Positions 17,312 through 25,577 of a stretch of DNA of 64,000 nt are shown here, piece after piece. Origin of the DNA: Pseudoduganella violacea (GTDB lineage Bacteria; Pseudomonadota; Gammaproteobacteria; Burkholderiales; Burkholderiaceae_D); the NCBI RefSeq assembly GCF_014191875.1, contig NZ_JACHXD010000014.1:81872-145871 (forward strand), in the 5' to 3' direction. Positions within the stretch are counted from its first letter, which is position 1, and each line of letters opens with the position of its first letter. A program made the position numbers and the translations under genes. A model generated the notes under the pieces. The model was not told the origin of the DNA, did no database searches, and worked only from the letters and a program-made list of their open reading frames with translations.

Positions 17312-18037
17312 CTATTTATTTTGCTGCGAAAGCTGGCGTGATTTTTTGTACTGTTCCAGCAGCTGTTCCATCGTGGTGCTGCGGTTGGCCGTTTGCAGCG
17401 GGGCGGGCGGCGAGTAGTTGGCGAAGCGTACCACCCAGTCCTGTTCGGCCGCGCCGACGTCGAGCGCATTGATGCAACCGGCCGTCTGCGCCAGGTTGCC
17501 GAGGAAGAGGCGCTGGCCGGTCAAGGCATACGACAGAATGGCGCGGTTGACGCCACCGTGCAGCACCAGCAGCACCGTGTCCCAGCCGGCATCGTCGCGC
17601 AGGCGGCGCAGGGCGGGGTGGATGCGGTCCATCAGTTCGCCCACGCTTTCGCCGCCGAGAAATTGGCGCTCCTCGGCCACCACGCCGTTGAAGGCGCCGG
17701 TGAAGGCTTCGTGCAGTTGTGCGTCGGGGATGCTGGACAGGCGGCCACCGCGGATCTCGGCCAGCTCCGGCCATTCTTCAATCGCAATCTGCTGCCCCGT
17801 TTCTGCCAGCACGCGCCGCGCCGTTTCCACTGTGCGCGGCAGGCCGGAAACGATGACGCGGTCGAAGCGCAGCTGCTGGTCGGCGAAGGCCTGGCCGGCG
17901 GCCGTGGCTTGCAGGCGGCCCGCCTCGTTCAGCGGCACGCTCTCGGGCAGGAAGGGTTTGCCGGCGGCGTCGAAGTAGGTCACGCTGCCATGCCGCATCA
18001 GGTAGACGCGGCGGCGCTGCAGGAGTGGATGGCTCAT
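17312..18037 (-). CDS. Histidine phosphatase family protein
   Basis: 241 residues. The RHG phosphohistidine motif is at 15-17 (VYLMRHGSVTYF), SGLPRTVETA supplies the second Arg, and VLHGGVNRAIL supplies the second catalytic His, so the 2H-phosphatase active site looks complete. Substrate cannot be assigned. It starts only three bases after the stop of the pilin gene, without a clear Shine-Dalgarno, and is followed after 56 bp by the APH-type kinase. It may thus be read through from the secretion operon, form the head of the kinase-dehydrogenase operon, or both. Confidence 0.88.
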   Translation of the reverse strand: MSHPLLQRRRVYLMRHGSVTYFDAAGKPFLPESVPLNEAGRLQATAAGQAFADQQLRFDRVIVSGLPRTVETARRVLAETGQQIAIEEWPELAEIRGGRLSSIPDAQLHEAFTGAFNGVVAEERQFLGGESVGELMDRIHPALRRLRDDAGWDTVLLVLHGGVNRAILSYALTGQRLFLGNLAQTAGCINALDVGAAEQDWVVRFANYSPPAPLQTANRSTTMEQLLEQYKKSRQLSQQNK

Positions 18038-18040
18038 GGT

Positions 18041-18619
18041 TCAGAAGAAGACGGCGGTGCGGGTGATGATGCTGCCGTTATTGGTATAGGGATTGGTGGC
18101 GCGCACCGAACCGCTGTCAAATTTGCCGTCATCGAGCTTGGCGTCGATCTGCTCGGAGAAGCCGTCGGGCAGATTGTCGAAACGGATGCCGTTGCCGCCG
18201 CGGCCGCCCACCACATCGTTGTAGACGTAGACGGCGCCGCCCTGGGCGCTGGTCATGAAGTCGCTGCTGCCGTTGAAGGCGCCGGTGATGAAGCCGCCCA
18301 GCGCCAGATGCTGGGGCGCGAGCTGGTATTCGGTGATCTGGCCGTCGCCATTGCCGTTGCCGGAGGCGCCCGGCACATGCTGCATGGCCTGGATGTCGTC
18401 GCCGGGCAGGGCGCGGAATTTGTCCTGGTAGGCGTTGACGGCCGCCTGCAGCGAGTTCGATTGCTGGATCACGTTCTTGACCTTGGCACTGTCGATCAGG
18501 CCTTGGCCTTTGAGCACGCCGCCCAGCAGCAGGCCGATGATGACGAGGACGATGGCGATTTCCACCAGCGTGAAACCGCGCTGGCGGCGCGCTGGCAAAA
18601 ACGGACGGGGATGGGACAT
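18041..18619 (-). CDS. Type IV pilin-like protein (prepilin leader)
   Basis: About 192 residues. A basic leader (PARRQRG) precedes the prepilin peptidase site G|FTLVE with Glu5, then a 20-residue hydrophobic helix. The C-terminal part contains AYQDKFRALPGDD, which is common in type IV pilin-like proteins with a DUF-type lectin-like globular domain, and a Gly/Asn-rich stretch. I start it at the ATG at 18619, after AAAGGAAA; an in-frame ATG at 18634 would lie within that site. As the last gene of the machine operon it is a candidate for its most abundant pilin, which is an inference from position and length. Confidence 0.85.
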   Translation of the reverse strand: MSHPRPFLPARRQRGFTLVEIAIVLVIIGLLLGGVLKGQGLIDSAKVKNVIQQSNSLQAAVNAYQDKFRALPGDDIQAMQHVPGASGNGNGDGQITEYQLAPQHLALGGFITGAFNGSSDFMTSAQGGAVYVYNDVVGGRGGNGIRFDNLPDGFSEQIDAKLDDGKFDSGSVRATNPYTNNGSIITRTAVFF

Positions 18620-18640
18620 GGCGTTTCCTTTCATTTGAAC

Positions 18641-19420
18641 CTATCTTACAAGCCCGGCGGCGGGCCTGTCCACACCAGGGCCGGAAGCGCGCCGTTGCAG
18701 CGCTTCCAGGCGGGCGGCCAGGAAGCGCGCCTCGCCCGGATCGGTGATCTGGCCGCTGGACAGCAGGGCGCCAATCAGCTTGCGCGCGCTGTCCAGCTCA
18801 TTCATATCTTCCAGCACGAACACTTCCAGCTCGCGCGCCCAAGCCGGCGCCCGCGTGGCTTGCGTGCGGATAGCCGACGCGTAGCGCCGCGCCAGCGGCA
18901 GGTCATGCAGGCGGTGGCGCGCCACCAGCGCGGCGTGGGCCAGCCAGGGCCAGCGCCGCTGCGGGTCGCGCATGAACTCGCGGTAGACCAGGTCGAGCAT
19001 CCGGCGGCTGCGCGCCGCGTCGTTGACGGCGCTATATACCTGGCTGGCGGCCAGCAGCGGATATTGGCCGCGCGGGTCGAGATCGAGGGCGCGTTCCAGC
19101 CAGCCGGCCAGGCGGCCGTAATCGAGTTCGCGCCACGACAGGCGCTGGCCCGGCTGGTCGTCGAAGCTTTGCAGCTGAAGCATCAGCAGCTTGGACAGGG
19201 CCAGCGGCTCACCCAGGCTGGCCAGGCGCAAGGCGGCCAGCGGCATCGGCGGCGGTAGGGGCTGCGCCGCCTGCGCGCCTTGTCCGGCGTTGGCGCCGGA
19301 TGGCTGCAGGGCGTGCCAGGCCAGTTGCGCGGCCAGCGCGCCGGCCAGCAGCAGCTGCAGCGGCAAGGGCGCGGCGCGGCGGCGCGGCCGAGCGGTGGAG
19401 GAATGCGCAACGCCGTACAT
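18641..19420 (-). CDS. Membrane-anchored TPR-like protein of the pilus/ABC operon
   Basis: About 259 residues. It has one membrane segment near 18-36 after an Arg-rich start, a Pro/Ala linker, then helical repeats (LERALDLDPRGQYPLLAASQVYSAV, given here as landmarks LERALDLDP and YSAV) that read like TPR units without a strong consensus. It overlaps the ABC permease stop in ATGA, so the pair is coupled. In Myxococcus the pilGHI genes also place an extra membrane protein beside an ABC pair in a type IV pilus locus; a counterpart role is only a suggestion. No known family recognised. Confidence 0.6.
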   Translation of the reverse strand: MYGVAHSSTARPRRRAAPLPLQLLLAGALAAQLAWHALQPSGANAGQGAQAAQPLPPPMPLAALRLASLGEPLALSKLLMLQLQSFDDQPGQRLSWRELDYGRLAGWLERALDLDPRGQYPLLAASQVYSAVNDAARSRRMLDLVYREFMRDPQRRWPWLAHAALVARHRLHDLPLARRYASAIRTQATRAPAWARELEVFVLEDMNELDSARKLIGALLSSGQITDPGEARFLAARLEALQRRASGPGVDRPAAGLVR

Positions 19421-20184
19421 CAAAATTCCTTGCGATACAGGTCGAACAGCGCGGCGGCGGCCAGCAGCAGCAGGTAGATGGCGGTCTGGCCCAGCACTAC
19501 CGACAGTTGCAGCCAGCTGCCGTCGTGATAGACCAGCCATTCGCTGCGCGTGAACTGGTCCAGCGCGGGCAGCACAAAGGCCAGCAAGTCCATGCCGGCG
19601 GCGATGACGCGCTGTCCGGCGTCGGCCGCGCCGCTGTGCTGGCCGATCAGCTGCAAAGCCGCCACGCTGCGCGCCAGCAGATAAAAGCCCAGCGTGGCGG
19701 CCAGCGCCGGCAGCACGTGGTTCAGGGTGAACATGCAGAGCAGCGCGAAGCCGGCCACCAGCCACAGTTCGCACAGCAGCGAGGCGCACCACAGCGCGGC
19801 CTGGGCCGGCGGCGCGAAGAACAGTCCGAGCGCGCCGAACAGCAGCGCCGGCAACAGCGCCAGCAGGCAGAAGCCGCCCAGTTTGCCGAGCAGGTAGGCG
19901 GCGCGCGGCAGGGGCAGGGCCAGCAGCAGCTCGCTGCCCTTGTCGTGCGCCTCGCGCGCCATGCTGGTGGCGACGAAGGTGGCGATCAGGAAGACGGCGC
20001 TCAGGCGCAGCAGGGCCGCCAGCAGCGCGGCCTGGATCTGGCGGCTCTCGGTCAGCGCCACCGCATGCAGAAAGCCGCTCAGGCCCAGCGCGGCCAGCGC
20101 GATCACGGCCAGCACCCACAGCAGCCGGTTGCGCAGGGCTTCCAGCAGCGTGTAGCGGGCGATGGTCAGGATGGGCGCGAGCAT
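19420..20184 (-). CDS. ABC-2 type transporter permease (ABC exporter in a pilus operon)
   Basis: 254 residues with about six membrane helices (near 22-42, 55-78, 100-122, 132-155, 160-180 and 232-250). The N-terminal MLAPILTIARYTLLEALRNRLLW and the cytoplasmic GSELLLALPLPR coupling region are characteristic of ABC-2 type permeases of the Nod/gliding class (written here in parts: TIARYTLLEALRNR). It lacks an ATPase domain. The only ABC ATPase in the window is the first gene of the same operon, 12 kb upstream, and is its natural partner. Substrate unknown. Confidence 0.82.
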   Translation of the reverse strand: MLAPILTIARYTLLEALRNRLLWVLAVIALAALGLSGFLHAVALTESRQIQAALLAALLRLSAVFLIATFVATSMAREAHDKGSELLLALPLPRAAYLLGKLGGFCLLALLPALLFGALGLFFAPPAQAALWCASLLCELWLVAGFALLCMFTLNHVLPALAATLGFYLLARSVAALQLIGQHSGAADAGQRVIAAGMDLLAFVLPALDQFTRSEWLVYHDGSWLQLSVVLGQTAIYLLLLAAAALFDLYRKEF

Positions 20185-20187
20185 GGC

Positions 20188-20895
20188 TCAGGGCAGGCGC
20201 TGGGCGGCGACCATGCGGTTGTACAGGATGTTCGGCGAAACCCATACCACGATATCGTCATACGCGCCGCCGGCGGCGCTGGCGTTGTCGCTGGCGCCGC
20301 GCGTGATGAAGGCGGTGCCGGCCGGGTTCTGGTTGGCTTTCTCGTCCACGTTGCCGCTGCCCGCGTCGGCGGCGCGCACGCCTTGCTCGCTGAAGCCGCC
20401 GTAGCCGTTCTTGCCGTGCGAAAGCACCACGGCGGGGATGTCGTTGACGCCGGTGGCCGCCACCAGATTGCCGCCCGCGTCGCGCGTGGCGATGGTGATG
20501 TCGCGCGGCGTCTGCAGGCGGAATGGGGCGGCGCTGTCACTGAAGGCTGGCGTCACGCTGTAGCGGAACAGGTGGCCCCAGCTATCGAGCTTGGGCAGGC
20601 CGAGCGTGGCCCAGGGCAGGAAGCCCTGACGGCGTTCGCCCGTGCAGCGGCTACCGTCGCGGTCTTCCAGGCCGTTGGCGGCGGAAATGGCGGGGCAGGG
20701 CAGATAGCCGTTGCGCAGCGCGAAGCCAAGCAGGGCCTCACGCGCTTCTTCCAGCGTCTTTTGCGTATCGGCCGTGCGGCGCTGTTCCAGCTGGCTGCTC
20801 AGCGGCGCCAGCAGGCCGCCCACCATCAGGCCCACGATCACTAGCACGATGGCCATTTCGACCAGGGTGAAACCTGCGTTCTTCGTCTTCATCAT
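20188..20895 (-). CDS. Prepilin-like protein with conserved C-terminal domain (paralogue A)
   Basis: About 235 residues starting MMKTKNAG with prepilin site G|FTLVEMAIVLVIVG (Glu5 present). The globular part contains GYLPCPAIS, FLPWATLGLPKLDSWGHLFRYSVTP and YDDIVVWVS (landmarks FLPW and DSWG). The same order of motifs occurs in the upstream neighbour, so the two are tandem paralogues. It is presumably a minor pseudopilin in the inner membrane. The start at 20895 lies one base after the upstream stop; a longer frame upstream would overlap that gene. Confidence 0.8.
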   Translation of the reverse strand: MMKTKNAGFTLVEMAIVLVIVGLMVGGLLAPLSSQLEQRRTADTQKTLEEAREALLGFALRNGYLPCPAISAANGLEDRDGSRCTGERRQGFLPWATLGLPKLDSWGHLFRYSVTPAFSDSAAPFRLQTPRDITIATRDAGGNLVAATGVNDIPAVVLSHGKNGYGGFSEQGVRAADAGSGNVDEKANQNPAGTAFITRGASDNASAAGGAYDDIVVWVSPNILYNRMVAAQRLP

Positions 20896-20896
20896 G

Positions 20897-21628
20897 CTAG
20901 GGCAGGGCGCGCGCCGCCGCCATCCTTTCATATAGTGTCGGCAGCGGCAGCGGCAGCAGCAGGTCGTCGAAGACGCCGCCGGGAATCGCCGGATTGTCGC
21001 TGGCGGCGCGCTGCATGAAGCTCAGCACCGCGCCGTCGTTGCCTTGTTCGTCCACATTGTTTTGCGCGCCGTTGGCCTGCGCCACGCCGGCCACGCTGGT
21101 GCCGAGATTGTTGCGTCCCTGCGAGAACACCACGGCGGGCGCGCATTGCGCGTACAGCAGGCAGACCTCCTGTCCGACCGCGTACAAAAGATTGCCCTGG
21201 CCGTCACGGGTCTGCACGCGCTTGGTGGCGACGGCGGAAATGCGCAGCAGCGGCGCGCGCGTGTACTCCGGCGTCACGCTGTAGCGCAGTACCTTGCCCC
21301 AGCTGTCGGCGCCTTCCACGGCCAGCGCCACCCAGGGCAGGAAGCCGCTGCAGGCGGCCTCGCTGTCGCACGGTTCGGCGCTTTCGCGGCCATCGGTGGC
21401 CGAGACGGCGGGGCGCGGCAGGCGGCCATGCTGGGCCGCGAAACCGATCAGCGCGTCCGAAGCCTGCGCCAGCCGCGCCTGGGTGCGGCGTTCGCGCAGC
21501 GCTTCCAGATTCTGCTTGCCGAAGACGCTGATCAGCAAGGTCGCCGCGCCCAGGCCGGCCACGGCCAGCAGCAGGAGCAGCGCCGCGCCGCCCTGGCGTT
21601 TAGCGGCCCGCTTCGTGCACGCTGCCAT
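20897..21628 (-). CDS. GspK/PilX-like pseudopilin (paralogue B, non-canonical leader)
   Basis: 243 residues. The N-terminus (KRQGGAALLLLLAVAGLGA) resembles the leaders of GspK/PilX-type minor pilins: a basic stretch, Gly, then a hydrophobic helix without Glu5. The remainder matches the downstream paralogue: LIGFAAQHGRLPRPAVS, FLPWVALAVEGADSWG and FDDLLLPLPLPTLYERM (landmarks LPRPAVS, DSWG, FDDLL). The start overlaps the MshK-like gene by 29 bp. Lacking Glu5 is normal for a tip pseudopilin such as GspK, so a tip role is plausible but unproven. Confidence 0.72.
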   Translation of the reverse strand: MAACTKRAAKRQGGAALLLLLAVAGLGAATLLISVFGKQNLEALRERRTQARLAQASDALIGFAAQHGRLPRPAVSATDGRESAEPCDSEAACSGFLPWVALAVEGADSWGKVLRYSVTPEYTRAPLLRISAVATKRVQTRDGQGNLLYAVGQEVCLLYAQCAPAVVFSQGRNNLGTSVAGVAQANGAQNNVDEQGNDGAVLSFMQRAASDNPAIPGGVFDDLLLPLPLPTLYERMAAARALP

Positions 21629-22049
21629 CGGCCGGATTGAAACTCTGCCCCGGTTTCAGCTTGACGCTGCCGCCTGTGGGCAAGGGAACGGACAACGCGC
21701 CGCCCTTCACGCGCGCCGCAGGGCTTTCCAGCGGCACGTTATTGACCCAGACCACCGATTTGCCGCCGCTGCGCCGGATCACGCCATTCAGCTGCACCGG
21801 TTCGGCCGGCGGCAGCGGTGGCGCTTCGCTGGCGGCCATCGGCGCGGGAGCCGGTGCGGGCGCCACCAAGCCGGAGGATATGCCGGGCATGCCCGCCGCT
21901 GCGCCAAGCGGCGTGCTGCTGCGCTGTGCGTCGAGCTGCACGCGCTCTTCCGGCGACGTGAATAGGCGGCCGATGTTGGGCGTGGTGGCTTGGGCCAGCA
22001 GCGGGCCGCAGCAGGGAATCAGGCCGATTGCCAGCAGCAGGCGCTTCAT
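21600..22049 (-). CDS. Periplasmic MshK/PilP/GspC-like assembly protein
   Basis: 149 residues. A signal peptide (MKRLLLAIGLIPCCGPLLAQA) is followed by a Pro/Ala-rich linker and a small domain VQLNGVIRRSGGKSVVWVNN and LKPGQSF. Such a 'homology-region' beta domain is found in MshK, PilP and GspC, which connect the inner-membrane platform to the secretin. It overlaps the upstream gene by four bases (ATGA). Its counterpart in the second machine is the mshK-like gene at 44497. Confidence 0.7.
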   Translation of the reverse strand: MKRLLLAIGLIPCCGPLLAQATTPNIGRLFTSPEERVQLDAQRSSTPLGAAAGMPGISSGLVAPAPAPAPMAASEAPPLPPAEPVQLNGVIRRSGGKSVVWVNNVPLESPAARVKGGALSVPLPTGGSVKLKPGQSFNPADGSVHEAGR

Positions 22050-22774
22050 GGCGTGCTCCCGGCAGCGGTGGCGGCGGAACCCAGCACGGCGAACGCGGGT
22101 CGTTTAGCGCTGCCGGGCTGCGGCGCGGACGGCGCCGCCGGCTGGGGCGTCAAGGTCAGCCAGTTCAACGTGCAGTCGCCGGTCAGCGCGGGCGATTGCA
22201 CGCCCGGCGTGGCGGTGGCGGTGCGGCGCAAGCTGCACTCCTGGACCGCGAAATAGCCGCGCTGGCGCAGGTCGGCGAGGAAGTTGAACAGGTCCATCTC
22301 GTGCAGCAGGTCCATATGCAGCTTCATGCGGCTGCCGCGCAACTGGTAGTCGCCGGTGGGCAGCGGCTGCTCCAGCCGGTAGGGCTGCTGCGGGTCAATC
22401 TGGTAGGTGAGCGGCAGCAGGCGGCGCTGCTCCTGGATCTGGCGGATGCTCTCCACCCAGTCCAGACGACGCTCTTCGCCCGCCAGGCCCTTGCGCTGCA
22501 ATTCCAGGAAGGCCGGCTGGAAGCGGCGGATTTCCTCCTTCTCCGTTTCGGCATAGGTCAGGCGCGAATGGGCGTCATTGCGCGCGCGCTGGGCGCGCCC
22601 TTCCACATCCTGCGCATCCTGCTTGTACCAGTAGCTGAGGGCGACGGCGGCGATCGCCAGGCCGGCGGTGGCGGCGAACGTCAGCGCGGCCTTGCGGATG
22701 CGGGTGAAACCGCTGAGCCAGAAGGGCAGCGGCACGCCGGCATCGGGATTCTTCTTGCTTGGCTGCGCGTTCAT
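22046..22774 (-). CDS. PilO/MshJ-like inner-membrane assembly protein
   Basis: About 242 residues: cytoplasmic tail, one membrane helix near 32-50 (ALTFAATAGLAIAAVALSYW), a long charged coiled-coil region and a periplasmic domain. It starts in an ATGA overlap at the end of the GspL-like gene and ends in another with the MshK-like gene. The topology and position match PilO/MshJ-type platform proteins. Sequence identity to known families is too weak to name it by eye. Longer in-frame starts upstream would run through the previous gene. Confidence 0.65.
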   Translation of the reverse strand: MNAQPSKKNPDAGVPLPFWLSGFTRIRKAALTFAATAGLAIAAVALSYWYKQDAQDVEGRAQRARNDAHSRLTYAETEKEEIRRFQPAFLELQRKGLAGEERRLDWVESIRQIQEQRRLLPLTYQIDPQQPYRLEQPLPTGDYQLRGSRMKLHMDLLHEMDLFNFLADLRQRGYFAVQECSLRRTATATPGVQSPALTGDCTLNWLTLTPQPAAPSAPQPGSAKRPAFAVLGSAATAAGSTP

Positions 22775-24369
22775 GGATTCCACACCAGGTTCAGGGTAAA
22801 TTTCGCGCGGTCCTCCACCGTATTGCCGCTGCTGCCCGCGCGTCCGCTCAGTTTCACGTTGGAGCGCACGTCGAAAGGCAGGCTGCCGATTTGCACCGTC
22901 ATGCGCGGCGTGCGCGCCAGCGCCTGGGCAAAGCCGTTCATGCTGTCGAGGACCGCGCGGTAATCGTCCTGCTGCACCAGCACCTCGGCTTCCAGCCGCA
23001 GGGTTTGCGGCGGACGGCGCGGAATGCCCAGCAGCAGGGCCGGCATGGGCGTCACCGCCTGCGCCTGGGCATCGGCGCCGAGGCCGGGCATGGCGCCGGT
23101 CGCGGCAGCCGGGGCACCGCCGTCCGCCTGCGCGGGCAGGCCCGCTACTTGGACCTGCCAGTCGAGCTGCGTCAGGCGGATTTGCGGCGACTGCTCCAGC
23201 GCCGCGCTGACCAGTTGCAACATGGCTTCCGGCGCCGGGCCTTGCTCGGCTAGCAGTTTTTCGATGCTGACGGCCGCCTTCATATTGGCGGTGCGCGCGG
23301 CCGTTGGCGGCATGGTGGACATGCTGGCTTGGTAGGCGCTTTCCTTGCGCGCCGCTTCCGCCCGCAGCTCCGCCGCATGGCTTTCGGCCGTGCCGTAGCT
23401 GATCAGGTTGGCCACCGTCCAGACCAGGCCCGCTACGCCGATCACGGCGCTCGATGCATATAGCGAGATGCGCGCCCGCCACAACTGGAAGTGGCGGCGC
23501 ACCTCGCCCCGGCTGTAGTGACCGGGCGGACGCGCCCGCGCCAAGCGCGCCAGCAGCAGGCCGTCGGCCAGCGGCGCGGCGGGATCGGCGCCGAACTGCG
23601 GCGCCACGTCTTCCAGCGGCAGGAAGTTGAAGGCCGTTTCCGGGCCATCCTGGCATAGCTGTGCCAGCGCCGCAATCTGCGCGCCTGGCGCGAGGATCGC
23701 TGTATGCAGCACGTCGCCACGCCCGATCAGGCGCACGCTGGTGAGAAATTGCTGGGCGCGCGCGGTTTCCGCCGCCACCCCGCTGGCCAGGTGTTCGCCG
23801 CCGACGGTGGGCGTCAGGCGCGAGAATTTCAGCGCCCCGTTGCGGAAATAGCTTTGCCGCAGGCCGGCCGACTGCGGCGTGACCAGCAGCAGATGTTCCT
23901 GTCCCGCCAGCAGGCGCTGTACCAGCTCGGTGCTGAGCAGGGCCGCCGAATAAATCCCGGCCAGCGGCGTGGCCGCTTCTTCCATGGCTTCCAGCCAGGG
24001 CGCGAGCAGGGCGGGATTGGTCAGCGCCGACAGCAGCACCCGGTCGTCGCGCCGGCCATCGGCGGCGCGGCCCAGAATGGTGGCGCGGCGGTAGGGCGTT
24101 TCGCGGTAAAGCTGGGACAGGCGGCGTTCGCGCAGATTGCGCCCGGCCTTGCCGCCCACGTGGGGCAGCTGCTGCACCTGGAAATCCTCTTCCACCAGGT
24201 CGGCCAGCAGCCAGGCCGGCGTCTGGCCCTGGCGTTCCAGCCAGGCGGCGAAGGCTCGCAGGCCGGCGGCGTCGGCGGCGAAGAAGGTGTGGTCCGTCGT
24301 GGCGCCGCGCTGGCACAGGCTGGCCCAAAGGCCTTCGCTGCTGAGATAAAAAAGCTGTTTGCGCAACAT
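22771..24369 (-). CDS. GspL/MshI-like platform protein (cytoplasmic actin-like part plus periplasmic part)
   Basis: 532 residues. The N-terminal 300 residues are soluble and contain a PilM/GspL-like series (LPHVGGKAGRNLRERRL, LLLVTPQSAGLRQSYFRNGALKFSRL as landmarks GGKAGRN and QSAGLRQ). One membrane helix lies at about 305-325, then a periplasmic alpha-helical and PilN/GspL-like domain. In T2SS and MSHA systems this protein links the cytoplasmic export ATPase to the periplasm. It is preceded two bases upstream by the GspF gene. Assignment is by topology, position and weak motif match. Confidence 0.7.
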   Translation of the reverse strand: MLRKQLFYLSSEGLWASLCQRGATTDHTFFAADAAGLRAFAAWLERQGQTPAWLLADLVEEDFQVQQLPHVGGKAGRNLRERRLSQLYRETPYRRATILGRAADGRRDDRVLLSALTNPALLAPWLEAMEEAATPLAGIYSAALLSTELVQRLLAGQEHLLLVTPQSAGLRQSYFRNGALKFSRLTPTVGGEHLASGVAAETARAQQFLTSVRLIGRGDVLHTAILAPGAQIAALAQLCQDGPETAFNFLPLEDVAPQFGADPAAPLADGLLLARLARARPPGHYSRGEVRRHFQLWRARISLYASSAVIGVAGLVWTVANLISYGTAESHAAELRAEAARKESAYQASMSTMPPTAARTANMKAAVSIEKLLAEQGPAPEAMLQLVSAALEQSPQIRLTQLDWQVQVAGLPAQADGGAPAAATGAMPGLGADAQAQAVTPMPALLLGIPRRPPQTLRLEAEVLVQQDDYRAVLDSMNGFAQALARTPRMTVQIGSLPFDVRSNVKLSGRAGSSGNTVEDRAKFTLNLVWNP

Positions 24370-24371
24370 GG

Positions 24372-25577
24372 TCAGATCCTGATATTGCTGATCGTGTCGT
24401 AAATCGGCCCGAGCACGGACAGCATGATCCAGCCCAGCAGCAGGCCCAGGATCACCGTCATGGCCGGCTCGATCATGGCCTGCACCTTCTCGATCTGCTC
24501 CTTCACCTCGCGGTTATAGAAGTAGCTGACATTGCGCAGCGCCCCGTCCAGCGCGCCGGTGGCCTCGCCCACCTTGAGCATGCGCACCACCAGCGGCGGG
24601 AAGATGCCGGTGCTCTGGAAGGCTTGCGTCACGCTCTGGCCATCGGAAATCTGCTGGCCGGCGCGGCGCAGGGCGGCCGCCACCACACGGTTGCCGGCAA
24701 TGCCCTCGGACAGGCGGATGCATTCCAGGATGGTGATGCCGGAGGCGTACATCAGCGCGAAGAAGGTGGCGAAGCGCGCCAGGATGATCTTGTGCAGCAC
24801 CGGCCCGATCAGCCAGACGCGCAGCTTGAAGGCGTCGGCGGCGTAGCGCGCGGCCTCGCTGCGGCGCAGCCAGTGGCGCAGGCCGAACCAGGCCAGCACC
24901 GGCGCGGCCAGCAGCAGATACCAGTAGGCGATGAAGACATTCGATACCGCGATCAGCACCCGCGTATGCAGCGGCAGTTCGCCGCCCTGGTTTTTGATGA
25001 AGGAGGTCAGTTGCGGCACCAGGTAGATCATCAGGAAGAAGGTGACGGCGATGACCACGGTTGCCACCACGGCGGGATAAGTCGCCATCTTCTTGGTCTG
25101 CGCCGCCAGCTCGTCCTGCCAGCGCAGGCTGTCGGCCAGGTTGCGGAATACCTCATTGACCTTGCCGCTCGCTTCGCCGGCGCGTATCAGGCTGGTGAAG
25201 GTGAGGTCGAACACTTCGGGATAGGCGGCCAGCGCGTCGGACAGCTGCAGGCCGCCCTCGATGCTTTCGATCAGGTCGGTGATGATTTCGCGGAAGCGCG
25301 CATGGTCCATGCTGTCGCGCAGGTCGGCCAGGCCTTCCAGGATTGGCACGCCGGCATTCGCCATCTGCTCCATATGGAAGCAGAAATTAATCAGATCGCT
25401 GCGCCGCACCGGCTTGCGGCCCACGGCCACCACTTTTTGCCGGCTTTCGCGGCAATCGATCAGGTCCAGCTGCATGCGGCCCAGGCGCAGTTCCAGGTCC
25501 GGCACGTTGAGCGCGTCCATATTGCCCGGCACCACCTGGCCGGCGGCGTCCATGGCGCGGTAGATAAATTGCGGCAT
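24372..25577 (-). CDS. Type II secretion/type IV pilus inner-membrane protein GspF/PilC family
   Basis: 401 residues. Begins MPQFIYRAMDAAGQVVPG, the usual GspF start. Two GspF repeats are visible: FCFHMEQMANAGVPILEGL (first) and RFATFFALMYASGITILECI (second), each followed by the GExSG type motif (IRAGEASGKV and LKVGEATGAL). Three membrane helices are present, the last near the C-terminus (IEPAMTVILGLLLGWIML). It forms the inner-membrane rotor core driven by GspE. It overlaps the GspE stop by one base. Paralogue of the mshG-like gene at 34651. Confidence 0.93.
   Translation of the reverse strand: MPQFIYRAMDAAGQVVPGNMDALNVPDLELRLGRMQLDLIDCRESRQKVVAVGRKPVRRSDLINFCFHMEQMANAGVPILEGLADLRDSMDHARFREIITDLIESIEGGLQLSDALAAYPEVFDLTFTSLIRAGEASGKVNEVFRNLADSLRWQDELAAQTKKMATYPAVVATVVIAVTFFLMIYLVPQLTSFIKNQGGELPLHTRVLIAVSNVFIAYWYLLLAAPVLAWFGLRHWLRRSEAARYAADAFKLRVWLIGPVLHKIILARFATFFALMYASGITILECIRLSEGIAGNRVVAAALRRAGQQISDGQSVTQAFQSTGIFPPLVVRMLKVGEATGALDGALRNVSYFYNREVKEQIEKVQAMIEPAMTVILGLLLGWIMLSVLGPIYDTISNIRI

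Noticed and set aside
19420..20245. N-terminal extension of the TPR-like gene that ends at 18641
   Set aside because: It lies in another frame of the ABC permease, whose membrane-helix protein is clearly the real product there.
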